Assembly (NCBI RefSeq): GCF_023954335.1
Contig: NZ_JAMLIE010000002.1
Location: 682,001-746,000, forward strand
DNA length: 64,000 nt
Source: Aquamicrobium sp.
Lineage (GTDB): Bacteria > Pseudomonadota > Alphaproteobacteria > Rhizobiales > Rhizobiaceae
Direction of reading: 5' to 3'
Both the position numbers and the translations under genes were made by a program. How positions within the stretch are numbered: position 1 is the stretch's first letter; the number at the start of each line of letters is the position of its first letter. Shown in pieces: positions 51,882-60,279 of this stretch. The notes beneath the pieces are model-generated. The model saw nothing but the letters and a program-made list of their open reading frames with translations, had not been told where the DNA came from and made no database searches.

Positions 51882-52196
51882 TCATACCCCGGCTGGCGTA
51901 TGCTCAGGCGCGTCGCCCGCGTAAGTATCGACCGGCGTCCAAGTCTCAAACTCCCAGGTTCCCGATGTCCCGATGACGCGATGCCACACCTGGGCGGTCT
52001 CGCGGTCGCGATACCAGAACTCGGCGGTTTTATCGGAAGGCAGGGGTTCAAGACGCTCCTTCAGCCGAAGGATATTGGGAGGATCGTACTTCCAAAGAAA
52101 TCCCACTTCTCGCGGAAAGATCCACAGTTCCGGTTCCCCGACGATCCGCCACCAGAGCCATCTCAGGCGGCCATGAGGGTAGCGGCGCGCGATCAT
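51882..52196 (-). CDS. Hypothetical aromatic-rich small protein
   Basis: The 104-residue product is rich in Trp, Phe and Tyr (RWLWWRIVGEPELWIFPREV, WKYDPPNILRLKERL, FWYRDRETAQVWHRVIG) with no signal or membrane helix. The composition is unlike a random frame in this GC-rich DNA, which supports a real gene. It lies 78 bp after the 52883 gene on the same strand, and its 3' end runs into palindrome 8. Function unknown; start codon support is weak. Confidence 0.5.
   Translation of the reverse strand: MIARRYPHGRLRWLWWRIVGEPELWIFPREVGFLWKYDPPNILRLKERLEPLPSDKTAEFWYRDRETAQVWHRVIGTSGTWEFETWTPVDTYAGDAPEHTPAGV
51883..51902. promoter_or_regulatory. Accessory-regulon palindrome 8
   Basis: CATACCCC-GGCT-GGCGTATG, 56 bp upstream of the exported-protein gene (minus strand). 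An AAGGAT hexamer lies at 51862-51857. It overlaps the last codons of the gene at 51882-52196. Confidence 0.75.
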
Positions 52197-52274
52197 CGCT
52201 TCGCCCGGACGTTGGTGGCAAGGCGGATGCGAGCGTGTTCCCGCCGATAGGCCCCTTGCGGTTCCGATTGCCGG

Positions 52275-52883
52275 CTACGGCCTGTTCTCGCCTTCACCGC
52301 CGTCGCCCTCTTCACCCCCGCCCTCCAGATCGACCGAGGCACTGCCGCCGCCGCCGGATATTTCCGCGCTAACATCCCCTTGTGTTTCAATCGCCACAAC
52401 CGCGACGATTGCCGTGATCGCGACTGCTGCTATCGCCACTATGGCGACTATCGCGACGACCGCAAGGTCATCTGCTATGAGCAGTTGGGTCTGGTATTCG
52501 CCCTGGTTGTCATCCGAACCGAACGTACCGGAGAGTTCGTCGCCACGCAGCCGGGCAGTGATCGTGCCGCTCTTCCTCAGGTTGCCAGCCCTGATCGAAA
52601 CCTGGAGCTCGCCTCCTTCGAGCATGGCTCCCAGCTTGTCGGTGTCGACTTTCCTTACCCTCATAGTTCTGTTGTAGGTCTTACCGTTCGCGGAGAACCT
52701 GACGCCGTAACGAAGCTCGTCGCGGCCGTCGAAGACAGTTATCCTGCCGTTGAACCTGGTGCTTCGGATCACTACCGCGGCAATCTCGCGTGCGCTCTGC
52801 GCCCGCACCGTCGATGGCATGATGCCGACCAGGCCGGCGGCGACGACGAGCCCCGCCGCTTTGATGAATTCACGTTTATCCAT
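52275..52883 (-). CDS. Tat-like exported protein with hydrophobic Ala/Val/Ile run and Gly/Glu tail
   Basis: The 202-residue product starts MDKREFIKAAGLVVAAGLVG, a KR-type twin-arginine-like signal ending near VRAQ. A soluble domain follows (FNGRITVFDGRDELRYGVRF ... LSGTFGSDDNQGEYQTQLLI). Then comes a striking hydrophobic run of Val, Ala and Ile with Thr (about residues 141-168), and finally an acidic Gly/Glu-rich tail. The hydrophobic run comes from a repetitive DNA tract at 52385-52470. AGGAGCACGAA precedes ATG 52883. Palindrome 9 lies 148 bp upstream. Unknown family. Confidence 0.68.
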   Translation of the reverse strand: MDKREFIKAAGLVVAAGLVGIMPSTVRAQSAREIAAVVIRSTRFNGRITVFDGRDELRYGVRFSANGKTYNRTMRVRKVDTDKLGAMLEGGELQVSIRAGNLRKSGTITARLRGDELSGTFGSDDNQGEYQTQLLIADDLAVVAIVAIVAIAAVAITAIVAVVAIETQGDVSAEISGGGGSASVDLEGGGEEGDGGEGENRP

Positions 52884-53030
52884 TTCGTGCTCCTGTCTTG
52901 AAGCGAGCTGATTCACCGAGGGAGCATCTCGGGCGGGCCTGAGCCGGAAATGTCCGCCGGCTTGGCCGCGTGTTCTGCCCTCTGGGTATGCACTTCACTC
53001 ACACTTGGTAGCGGCCGTCTCGCCCACGGT

Positions 53031-53050
53031 CATACCCCCGAGTGGGTATG
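53031..53050. promoter_or_regulatory. Accessory-regulon palindrome 9
   Basis: CATACCCC-CGAG-TGGGTATG, 148 bp upstream of the 52883 start (minus strand). A TACCAA hexamer lies at 53010-53005 at the usual spacing. Confidence 0.75.
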
Positions 53051-53135
53051 CGATCCGAGCGCAAGCGCTGATCCAAAAGGGGCCGCTGCGCTTCTCCGGC
53101 TCTCTGTAGATCAGGCGGCAAGCGCCTTAGGAAAT

Positions 53136-54647
53136 TCAGTTTGCCTCGGCTTCCTTCGCCCTGGCGGCCCACATCGCGGCCTTGGCGGCATCCTGCTCGA
53201 CACCCTTGCCGTCGCGGTAGGCTTCCGCGACGTTCTTCATGCCATCGACGTCACCCATCTCGGCGGCCTTCAGCATCCACGCGAACCCCGTCTCCAGGTC
53301 GAGTTCGGCCGCAATGCCGAGATAGAGCATGCTCCCGTAATTGTTCATGCCCACGGGGTCGCCGCCCTCGGCGCCAAGCTTGAAGAGGCGCAGCGCCTCA
53401 TGCTGGTTCTTCTTGACGCCCATGCCTTCGAGATAGAAATATCCAAGCCGTGTCATGGCTTCCGCCAGACCGGCATTGGCCGCCCGGCGCGTCCAGTAGA
53501 CGCCTTTGGCGATGTCGGCCCGGCCGCCCATCCGGCCCTCGCTGAACCAGTCTCCCGCGTTCTTCATGCCCCAGGGTTCCCCAAGCTCGGCGGCGCGCAG
53601 GAACCATTTGCCGGCCTCGACATCGTCGGCCTCGACCCCGCGACCGTTGCTGTAGGCGGCGCCGACCGCGTTGACCGCCTCGGGAATATCCAATGCCGCC
53701 GCCTTCCGATACCAATCGAGCGCAGCCTTTAGGTCGACCGCCGTGCCCACTCCTCGCTCATACGCATCAGCGAGGTTGAACATGCCGCCGGCGCTGCGCG
53801 CTTCGGCGGCCTGGCGGTAGAGAGCGAAGGCTTGTGCCGGGTCTGCCGGGACGCCGGCGCCGTCCACATATTTGTGGCCGAGCTGCCATGCGGCGTCGGC
53901 ATGGCCCGCGTCGGCGGCCTGCCGCAGGAAAATGATCGCCTGGGCGTCGTCCCGATCCACGCCCAGCCCGTCCGAGAACATGATGCCTGCCATGTAGGCG
54001 CCGCCCGCAATGCCGGACGCAGCCGCCTCCCGGAAACGATCGAGCAGCGCCGCGTACTCCGCTCTCGTCCCGGCGGTGTCGAAGCCGGCGAGGGCCAGCT
54101 CGAAAGCGGCCCCCTTGTGTCCGGCCGACGCAGCAAACTCGAAATGCTCGGCTGCCTTCGCCTGGTCCTTCTCCAGGCCGGTCCCGGCCTTGTAGAGGAT
54201 GCCCAGATTGTAGTGGCCAGTCGGATCACCAAGATCGGCCGCCGACTGGTAGAGGCGGATGGCCTGCGCCATGTCCGGCGCCGTGCCGCGGCCATGCTCA
54301 TAGGCTTGGCCCAGCATCGCCTGCGCAGCCGGATAGAGCATCATGGAGGCTTTGCCGTACTGCGCGAACGCTTCCTCGACTTCACCGGCAGCGTCGAGGA
54401 CGCGCCCGAGTTGGAAATAGAGTCGAGGATCACCTGGCTTCTGCGATTGCGCGCCGGTACAGGCCTGGCGAGCCTTGTCGATGTCGATCGCCGCGCGCTC
54501 CACGCCAAGCGCGTTGCGGTTCATATCGAGCGGGTCCGAAGCCATGCTGTCGCAGACGCGGACGAGATCGACGGTATTGGCGAAGGCCGGCATTACGGGC
54601 GACAACGCCAAAAGGAAGATCGGAAGGGTGCGAAGGCCGCGCATCAT
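53136..54647 (-). CDS. Exported Sel1-repeat protein
   Basis: The 503-residue protein has a signal peptide (LRTLPIFLLALSPVMPAFA, cleavage before NTV). An N-terminal TPR-like region follows, then about ten Sel1 repeats such as LGQAYEHGRGTAPDMAQAIR and LGYFYLEGMGVKKNQHEALR. It resembles the product of 40395-41744 in signal peptide, pre-repeat region and repeat type, so the two are probably old duplicates. The start overlaps the end of the HdeA-like gene by 4 nt, placing it under palindrome 10. Probable periplasmic scaffold. Confidence 0.87.
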   Translation of the reverse strand: MMRGLRTLPIFLLALSPVMPAFANTVDLVRVCDSMASDPLDMNRNALGVERAAIDIDKARQACTGAQSQKPGDPRLYFQLGRVLDAAGEVEEAFAQYGKASMMLYPAAQAMLGQAYEHGRGTAPDMAQAIRLYQSAADLGDPTGHYNLGILYKAGTGLEKDQAKAAEHFEFAASAGHKGAAFELALAGFDTAGTRAEYAALLDRFREAAASGIAGGAYMAGIMFSDGLGVDRDDAQAIIFLRQAADAGHADAAWQLGHKYVDGAGVPADPAQAFALYRQAAEARSAGGMFNLADAYERGVGTAVDLKAALDWYRKAAALDIPEAVNAVGAAYSNGRGVEADDVEAGKWFLRAAELGEPWGMKNAGDWFSEGRMGGRADIAKGVYWTRRAANAGLAEAMTRLGYFYLEGMGVKKNQHEALRLFKLGAEGGDPVGMNNYGSMLYLGIAAELDLETGFAWMLKAAEMGDVDGMKNVAEAYRDGKGVEQDAAKAAMWAARAKEAEAN

Positions 54648-55051
54648 CGGTCCTGTTCCTGTGCTCTGGTGGATTTCGGAACGTCGCCGGCCGGATTGTT
54701 CACGAGGTCGGCGGCGATACGCTCGGCGATGGCGGGCATCGCCATGCCGGGATCGGCGGGGCAGGATGCAAGCAGGTGCGAATGGATGTGGCTCGACAGA
54801 GCCGCAAACGGCCAGGCCGTGGCAAGATCGGGCGCGGCGGCGGACAAGCCACCGCTGACATAGCCCGTGATCCAATACAGCATCCGCTCGGCGCGCTCGC
54901 GGGTGGCAGGCGCGCCCGCGCCGATATAGTCGGCGCAGCTATAGGTCGCTGGATCCTGCCGCAACGCGATCTGCGCCGAGGCCGCGGACGGCGTAAGCGC
55001 CGCGCATGAGGCCGTCACGGCCAAGACCAGCCTGCCGGGCGGTTTGGGCAA
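54644..55051 (-). CDS. Exported HdeA/HdeB-like small protein
   Basis: The 135-residue product starts at TTG 55051 with GCGGAGGAACG just upstream. A signal peptide (LVLAVTASCAALTPSAASA, cleavage before QIA) leads to a helical domain with a pair of cysteines, TYSCADYIGAG and LLASCPADPG. They flank a helix with MLYWITGYVSGGL. This C...WxxGY...C pattern resembles the acid-stress chaperone HdeA/HdeB fold; the assignment is tentative. It is translationally coupled to the Sel1 gene. Confidence 0.62.
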   Translation of the reverse strand: MPKPPGRLVLAVTASCAALTPSAASAQIALRQDPATYSCADYIGAGAPATRERAERMLYWITGYVSGGLSAAAPDLATAWPFAALSSHIHSHLLASCPADPGMAMPAIAERIAADLVNNPAGDVPKSTRAQEQDR

Positions 55052-55171
55052 GTCTCGTTCCTCCGCTTCGTCATCGTCGTGTCGCCCATGCCGCCCCGAT
55101 TGGACGATCCAGCCGGCTGGCGCGCAAGGCATCGCTATCCTGCTCTTTCTACGAGGCGGTGATCGTCGCGG

Positions 55172-55191
55172 CATACCCCGGCGGGGGTATG
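55172..55191. promoter_or_regulatory. Accessory-regulon palindrome 10 (divergent, perfect)
   Basis: CATACCCC-GGCG-GGGGTATG, a perfect 8-bp inverted repeat. It lies 121 bp from the HdeA-like start (TAGAAA hexamer at 55151-55146) and 61 bp from the 55253 start on the other strand. Confidence 0.85.
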
Positions 55192-55252
55192 ATCTGCGCC
55201 CAGGGGCGTCTTATGGAACAGGATGTCGCGCGTCCGATTTCGAGGTTCACCG

Positions 55253-55555
55253 ATGACACCATTGACCGAAGCCTTCATGACGATCTGGCCGGCGCTGATG
55301 CTGGTGATGTTCGTCGGCGCGATCGCGCTGTCCTACCAGATCGAGAAGCGCTCGCCCGATCTCGTCAACAGGACCGGCGTCCCGCGCATGGCGATGTTCT
55401 TTCACACCATCACGAACATGAAGGTGGCGCGGGACGGCAAGACCCAATCCATGCGGCGCGTCATGCTGCTGCTGCTGGCAGGCGTGATTGTGTTGTTTGT
55501 CGTCGTCGCCTTCGTGGTCAGCGGCATTGAGCAGCCAATGTCCGACGCCGCATAG
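55253..55555 (+). CDS. Hypothetical two-helix membrane protein
   Basis: The 100-residue product has two transmembrane helices (FMTIWPALMLVMFVGAIALS and MLLLLAGVIVLFVVVAFVVS) joined by a basic loop (KRSPDLVNRTGVPRMAMFFH). ATG 55253 is preferred over 55223, because the promoter position predicted from palindrome 10 puts the transcript start near 55223. No known family. Confidence 0.7.
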   Translation: MTPLTEAFMTIWPALMLVMFVGAIALSYQIEKRSPDLVNRTGVPRMAMFFHTITNMKVARDGKTQSMRRVMLLLLAGVIVLFVVVAFVVSGIEQPMSDAA

Positions 55556-55616
55556 CCCAGGGATATGACTAAGCCGGCGGCGATCACGCCAACTTTGTGC
55601 GGCGTTGACTGCCCAT

Positions 55617-55636
55617 CATACCCTTTCAAGGGTATG
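55617..55636. promoter_or_regulatory. Accessory-regulon palindrome 11
   Basis: CATACCCT-TTCA-AGGGTATG. Both arms carry a compensating change (C to T and G to A), so symmetry is kept. It ends 160 bp upstream of the AraC-family gene. A CATGAT hexamer lies at 55657-55662. Confidence 0.8.
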
Positions 55637-55796
55637 ACGCCACGGCGGCTATGCGCCATGATCGGCGCGATGATCCCAGCCTGCGCGACAGCTATGTCCG
55701 CTTTCGTCCGGCTCGGGTATTGTTATCGGGGCATCATAGGTCCCGGCCGGGCGCGGGTCTCTAGGCGTCGGTGGGACTGAGGGGCAAGGCGCGAAC

Positions 55797-56777
55797 ATGG
55801 ACAATGCGGGAGGATTGATCCGGTTTTCCACGATGCAGGCCGCTGCCGGGACGGACGCGAGTGTCGAGGAAGTCTATGCTCAGGTCACGCGAATGAACAT
55901 CGCCTCGGTCGATGAAGCCGCCCTCGACGTCGACATGTCGCTGAGGCTTCTGCCCGGTGTTGCCATTGCTGCGATCACGGCCTCGCCCTACAGGGTGGAG
56001 CGCACGCACGAGCAGACGATCGATGGGAACGACGATTTCGTATTGACGATCGTGCGCCAGGCAGGGGTTGCAGGAGGGCAGGCCGGTCGCGGTGCCGAAC
56101 TGCAGACCGGGGAGGCTTTCCTGTTCCACAACGACGGGCGAATGACCGCCGTGGCTCCGATCGGTGCCAGGGTCATCAATGTTGCGGTGCCGAAAGGACT
56201 GATTGTTCCGGTCGTCAAGGACATCGACGCGGTGCTGAAAGACAAGCTGCCGCGCTCTATGCCGCTTGCGCTGCTCGCCTCCTATGCGGAAGGACTAATG
56301 GCGGACATCCCGCTGACGCCGGAAGCGGGACGCATGGCCGGTTCTCATATGCGCGATCTGATTGTTGCGGTGATGAACGCGCAGCCCGAGGCCCTGGAGG
56401 AAACGAGCTCTCGCGGCGTCCAGGCCGCACGGCTGGCCGCCATCAAGCATGATATTGCCGAGAATCTCGCAGATCCCGGATTGTCGCTCGATGCGGTGGC
56501 GATCCGGCATGGGATTTCGCCGCACTATATTCGGCTGCTGTTCAATCAGGACGGCACGGCGTTCTCCGACTATGTGCGCGAGCAGCGCCTGCTTGCGGCG
56601 TTCCGGCATCTGACCGATTGGAGATCGGAACGCCTTTCGATCACCGCCATCGCCTTCGAGTGCGGATTCGGCGACCTGTCCTGGTTCAATCAGGCGTTCA
56701 AGAGGCGGTTCGGACGGACCCCCTCGGATGTCCGCCATGCCGAGGATCGCAAGCACGGCGGCGCCAGTTTCAACTAG
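55797..56777 (+). CDS. AraC-family transcriptional regulator
   Basis: The 326-residue protein has an N-terminal cupin-like (AraC_binding_2-type) sensor domain of about 200 residues with HNDGRMTAVAPIGARVINVA. The C-terminal double HTH (about 220-320) has LSLDAVAIRHGISPHYIRLL and ITAIAFECGFGDLSWFNQAF then FGRTPSDVR, the AraC signature. It lies at the edge of the regulon with its own palindrome and is 204 bp before the large MalT-like regulator. It may link the palindrome genes to the autotransporter module; the effector is unknown. Confidence 0.92.
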   Translation: MDNAGGLIRFSTMQAAAGTDASVEEVYAQVTRMNIASVDEAALDVDMSLRLLPGVAIAAITASPYRVERTHEQTIDGNDDFVLTIVRQAGVAGGQAGRGAELQTGEAFLFHNDGRMTAVAPIGARVINVAVPKGLIVPVVKDIDAVLKDKLPRSMPLALLASYAEGLMADIPLTPEAGRMAGSHMRDLIVAVMNAQPEALEETSSRGVQAARLAAIKHDIAENLADPGLSLDAVAIRHGISPHYIRLLFNQDGTAFSDYVREQRLLAAFRHLTDWRSERLSITAIAFECGFGDLSWFNQAFKRRFGRTPSDVRHAEDRKHGGASFN

Positions 56778-56981
56778 CGCAGAACCCCGGCGATACTAGC
56801 GCTGAGCCCTGTTCGCCCGCTTGCGGAAAGGCTAACCTCCACCTTGGTGACGAATGCCATGCGTGCAAGCGGCTTGTGCCGGGCAGCAAGGTTCGTGCGC
56901 CAGGGGGCGAGGCCAGACCATTCGATCCGTGCGGTTCATTCTGCCTGACGCGCTCCCGGCTGCATCAGGTGGAGGCACGCG

Positions 56982-59900
56982 ATGGACAAGGGAGGCATCA
57001 GATACGCGGTCGGATCGAACGCCGGCCACCGGCCGTCATCCGTGGTTCGCCGCGACGCCTCCAGCTTCCTGGTGAAATCGACAAGGCCGGTTATCTGGAT
57101 CGGCGCGCCAGCCGGAAGCGGCAAGACGACGCTCGCCACCCAGATTTGCGACCAGTCCGGTCATCCGTTCGTCTGGTTGCGCGTCGAGGCGCGCATGGCC
57201 GACATGGGCGCTTTCCTCACCGCCCTGGTCGCCACGTTCCGAAAGACATTCCCGCATGAGGCGCTCCCGGCCCTTGGGCCGGAGGACATCGCCTTTCCAG
57301 TCGATTTCCTGCGGCGCCTCATCGCGGCGGGTAGCGGTGGCAACCCCATGCTCCTCGTCCTCGACGATCTGCATGTCCTGCCGGCCGATGCGCCGCCGCT
57401 TCAGGTGCTCGCCGGCGCAAGGCGCGACATCAGCGACGATGTTCGCATCGTACTCGTTTCGCGCGAGCCTCCACATCCGGCATGGTTGTGGTTCAACGCC
57501 CGCGGCGAGCTCGAACGTGTCGGGTCGGACAGCCTTCGTCTCAACGAAAGCGAGGCGGGCGCGCTGCTGACGGCGCATGCCGGCATCGACTCCGGCTGGA
57601 CCGCGTCCACTCTGCTTGAGGCATCGGGCGGCTGGGTGCTCGGCGCGAGGCTGCTGCTGCAAACCGCGGCCTTCCCGCCGCAGGAGGACATCGAGGCAGG
57701 TCTGTCGGAAGCGACCGGCGATCTGCTGGACCTCATCGCGCACGAGCTGGTCGCGCCGCTGGAGGAGGAGGATCGCCGGCTGGTCCTGAAGGTCGCCAGC
57801 CTGCCCAGCATGCCGGTCCCGGTGCTGGCTCATGCGCTGAACGCGCCGGGCGCGGAGCGGACCTTGAACCGGCTCGCCCGGCAGATGCTTTTCGTCGAGC
57901 GCGACGGGCGGGGCCGGCTGCAATTTCACGATCTCCTCAAGGCGGCGATCGAGCGTTGCTATCCCGACGCGGTGTCCCCCGAAGAGGCCGTGGCTCTCGG
58001 CGCTCGCGCGGGCGAGGCGTTGATCCAGCGTGGCGAGATTACCGACGGACTCGCGCTGCTCGCGTCCTCGGGCGCCTGGGACGCGCTCGCCAAGGCCGTG
58101 CCGGCTCACGCCCCGGCCATGAAGGACAAGGGCGAATTGGGCGTCGTGCTGACCGCGCTGGAGCCCCTGCCTGAACCCATCCGCGACCAAAGCATCGCGC
58201 TGCGCTACTGGCACGGCGTTTCGCTGCTCAGCCTCAATCCGCCCCGCGCCCGACAACTCCTGTCCGGCACGCTCGACGCCGCGCGGGCGGCGAAGGAGGA
58301 GGCGCTGCTCATCCCGATCTGGACGGCCCTCGTCGATGCGATCTGGCTGGAATGGGTCGATTGCAGCCTGTTCGATCCGCTCATCGCGATGCTTCCCAAG
58401 CTGGAGCCGCTCGCCGCCCGGCTTGGCGCGGACCACCAATCCATGCTGGCGCGCGGGGCCTTCGCCGCCATGTCGTTCCGCTGCCCCGACCATCCCGACT
58501 ACCCGAAATGGGAGCAGCGCAATCTCGACTTCTACTGGCAGCCCATGCCGCGCCACGAGACGATCCGGCGCGGCATCCACCTGATGTTCCGCTACTGCTT
58601 CGGCGAGGGAGACCGCTGGAAGGTGATGCAGGTCCGCTCGCGCCTCAACCAGGTGTTCGACGAGGCCGCGGCGCCCGTCGCTGACATCTGCACGCGCCAT
58701 GTGGTCTCGGCCGAATACCTGTCGATCTTCGAGGCGGCCGGCGAGGAAACCTTCCGCGCCGTCGATGACGGATTGGCGGCCAATGCGCGCCACCAGCAGA
58801 CTTTTTGGGACGGCACGCTCCTCAATGCCGGCCTGTTCAAGGCCGCCGCACTCGAGAACCGTGACCGGCTGAACGCTTATCTGGCGCTGTTGGCCGAACG
58901 TCTCGGTCCGGCGACCCATCCCAATCACGTTGCGTTCCACGAGCACTTCACCGCCTATCGGCAGTGGCTGGATGGGGAGCACCAAGCCGCGCTGACGCAT
59001 ATCATGCCGGCCTATCGCACCGGCGAGCGCAGCGGGATGGCGCTCTTTCCGGTACACTACGGCAACGGTGTTGCGACGATCCTCCATTCGCTGGGCCGGC
59101 GCCGTGAGGCGCTTGGCTGGATGCGTCGGGCGCGGCGGGCGGCAACGCGGCAGCAGAGCCCGCTGCTGGTCTTCCTGACGCATCTGCGGGGTGCCGCCCT
59201 TGCGCTATCCTGCGGGCGGGAGGACCGGGCGCACCGCTATCTTCGCATCGCGCTCCCGGCCGGCGCCAGCATGAGAATATATCTCCACCCCTGGATCCGG
59301 CGCTGCGAGATGGCCCAACTCCTTCAGGCGGCGATCGAGGCAGACATCGAGACGGAGTATGCTGGCGAGTTGATGCGGGTTCTCGGCCTTGCCGCCGAGC
59401 TTTCCGGGACGGCGGCGCAGGCGATCCGCATCACCTCGCTCGGCCGTTTCGACGCGACGGCCGGAGACCGCTCCCGCATGACCTCCGCCAAATTGCAGCG
59501 CGGCCCGATCGCGCTTGCCGTCCACCTGATCGCCGCCGGACCGACCGGAGAAAGCGCCGAGACGCTGGCGGACCGGATGTGGCGCAACGTCGATGCGGAC
59601 ACGTCGCGCAAGCGCATGAAATCCACGGTCTATCGCCTGCGGCAGATGCTGGGCGCCGCCGATGCCGTGCAGACGCAAGGCGGCCGCATCGCGCTCGATC
59701 CGGGCCGCGTTACGGTCGACTCCTGGGATCTGGATGCGCTGGCGAGCGCGCCGGGCTGGACGGCGGAAGCGCGCTATGCCGAGGCGCTGCGGCTCTATGC
59801 GGGTCCGTTCGTCCAGCATCATGCCGACGACGCCAGCCTGATGGTCTATGCGCAGCGCATCGAGACGGTCGCCGTCGGAATATGCACCGCCTTCGCGCAG

Positions 59901-60071
59901 TCGCTCATCCTGACGGGCGATTGGCCCCGCGCGCTCCGGGTCGCGCGCGAAGGTCTCGACCGCATCGGCTATCATGAGCGCCTGTTCGATCTGGCGACCC
60001 AGGCGGCCGAACATCTCGGCCGCGATGCGGAACTCGAAGCTCTGGAAGACCTCCTCTCGCGCTCGAACTGA
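56982..60071 (+). CDS. MalT-like ATPase regulator with SARP-type DNA-binding C-terminus
   Basis: This 1029-residue STAND-type activator has an N-terminal NTPase with Walker A GAPAGSGKTT (41-50) and Walker B LLVLDDLH (about 124-131). The arginine-finger region FVSREPP is read here as LVSREPPHPAW. A long helical TPR-like middle follows (about 330-780). The C-terminal winged helix (about 810-895, with ETLADRMWRNVDADTSRKRM) is followed by a BTAD-type domain (about 900-1029). The middle region would sense a ligand. It stands 208 bp upstream of the autotransporter gene, which it probably activates; this is an inference from position. Confidence 0.88.
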   Translation: MDKGGIRYAVGSNAGHRPSSVVRRDASSFLVKSTRPVIWIGAPAGSGKTTLATQICDQSGHPFVWLRVEARMADMGAFLTALVATFRKTFPHEALPALGPEDIAFPVDFLRRLIAAGSGGNPMLLVLDDLHVLPADAPPLQVLAGARRDISDDVRIVLVSREPPHPAWLWFNARGELERVGSDSLRLNESEAGALLTAHAGIDSGWTASTLLEASGGWVLGARLLLQTAAFPPQEDIEAGLSEATGDLLDLIAHELVAPLEEEDRRLVLKVASLPSMPVPVLAHALNAPGAERTLNRLARQMLFVERDGRGRLQFHDLLKAAIERCYPDAVSPEEAVALGARAGEALIQRGEITDGLALLASSGAWDALAKAVPAHAPAMKDKGELGVVLTALEPLPEPIRDQSIALRYWHGVSLLSLNPPRARQLLSGTLDAARAAKEEALLIPIWTALVDAIWLEWVDCSLFDPLIAMLPKLEPLAARLGADHQSMLARGAFAAMSFRCPDHPDYPKWEQRNLDFYWQPMPRHETIRRGIHLMFRYCFGEGDRWKVMQVRSRLNQVFDEAAAPVADICTRHVVSAEYLSIFEAAGEETFRAVDDGLAANARHQQTFWDGTLLNAGLFKAAALENRDRLNAYLALLAERLGPATHPNHVAFHEHFTAYRQWLDGEHQAALTHIMPAYRTGERSGMALFPVHYGNGVATILHSLGRRREALGWMRRARRAATRQQSPLLVFLTHLRGAALALSCGREDRAHRYLRIALPAGASMRIYLHPWIRRCEMAQLLQAAIEADIETEYAGELMRVLGLAAELSGTAAQAIRITSLGRFDATAGDRSRMTSAKLQRGPIALAVHLIAAGPTGESAETLADRMWRNVDADTSRKRMKSTVYRLRQMLGAADAVQTQGGRIALDPGRVTVDSWDLDALASAPGWTAEARYAEALRLYAGPFVQHHADDASLMVYAQRIETVAVGICTAFAQSLILTGDWPRALRVAREGLDRIGYHERLFDLATQAAEHLGRDAELEALEDLLSRSN

Positions 60072-60279
60072 GCGAAGCGCGGGGCCAGGCTTCGATGCCG
60101 TGTGGCCGCACGGCAACACCGGCGTATTCATCTGAAAATCTTCGCAAATCAACCGTTTGAAGCGCAATCCGCGACCGATCCGCGACCGGCATTTGGTTTG
60201 GTGGTCCACAACGCGAGATGCGCCTTCCGATACGATTCGGACGCGCGTCTCTCCACGACTTGAGAGGGGCGGATCACCC

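Noticed and set aside
52970..53000. Half-site GGGTATG near 52984 as a twelfth palindrome
   Set aside because: Only one arm is present (CTCTGGGTATG) without a matching inverted arm at the correct spacing.
38405..55636. Palindromes interpreted as Rho-independent terminators
   Set aside because: They lack T-runs, have only 4-nt spacers and lie upstream of genes, including two between divergent starts.
57036..59183. 715-residue frame antisense to the MalT-like regulator
   Set aside because: Codon-phase shadow; the plus-strand protein has Walker motifs, winged helix and BTAD.
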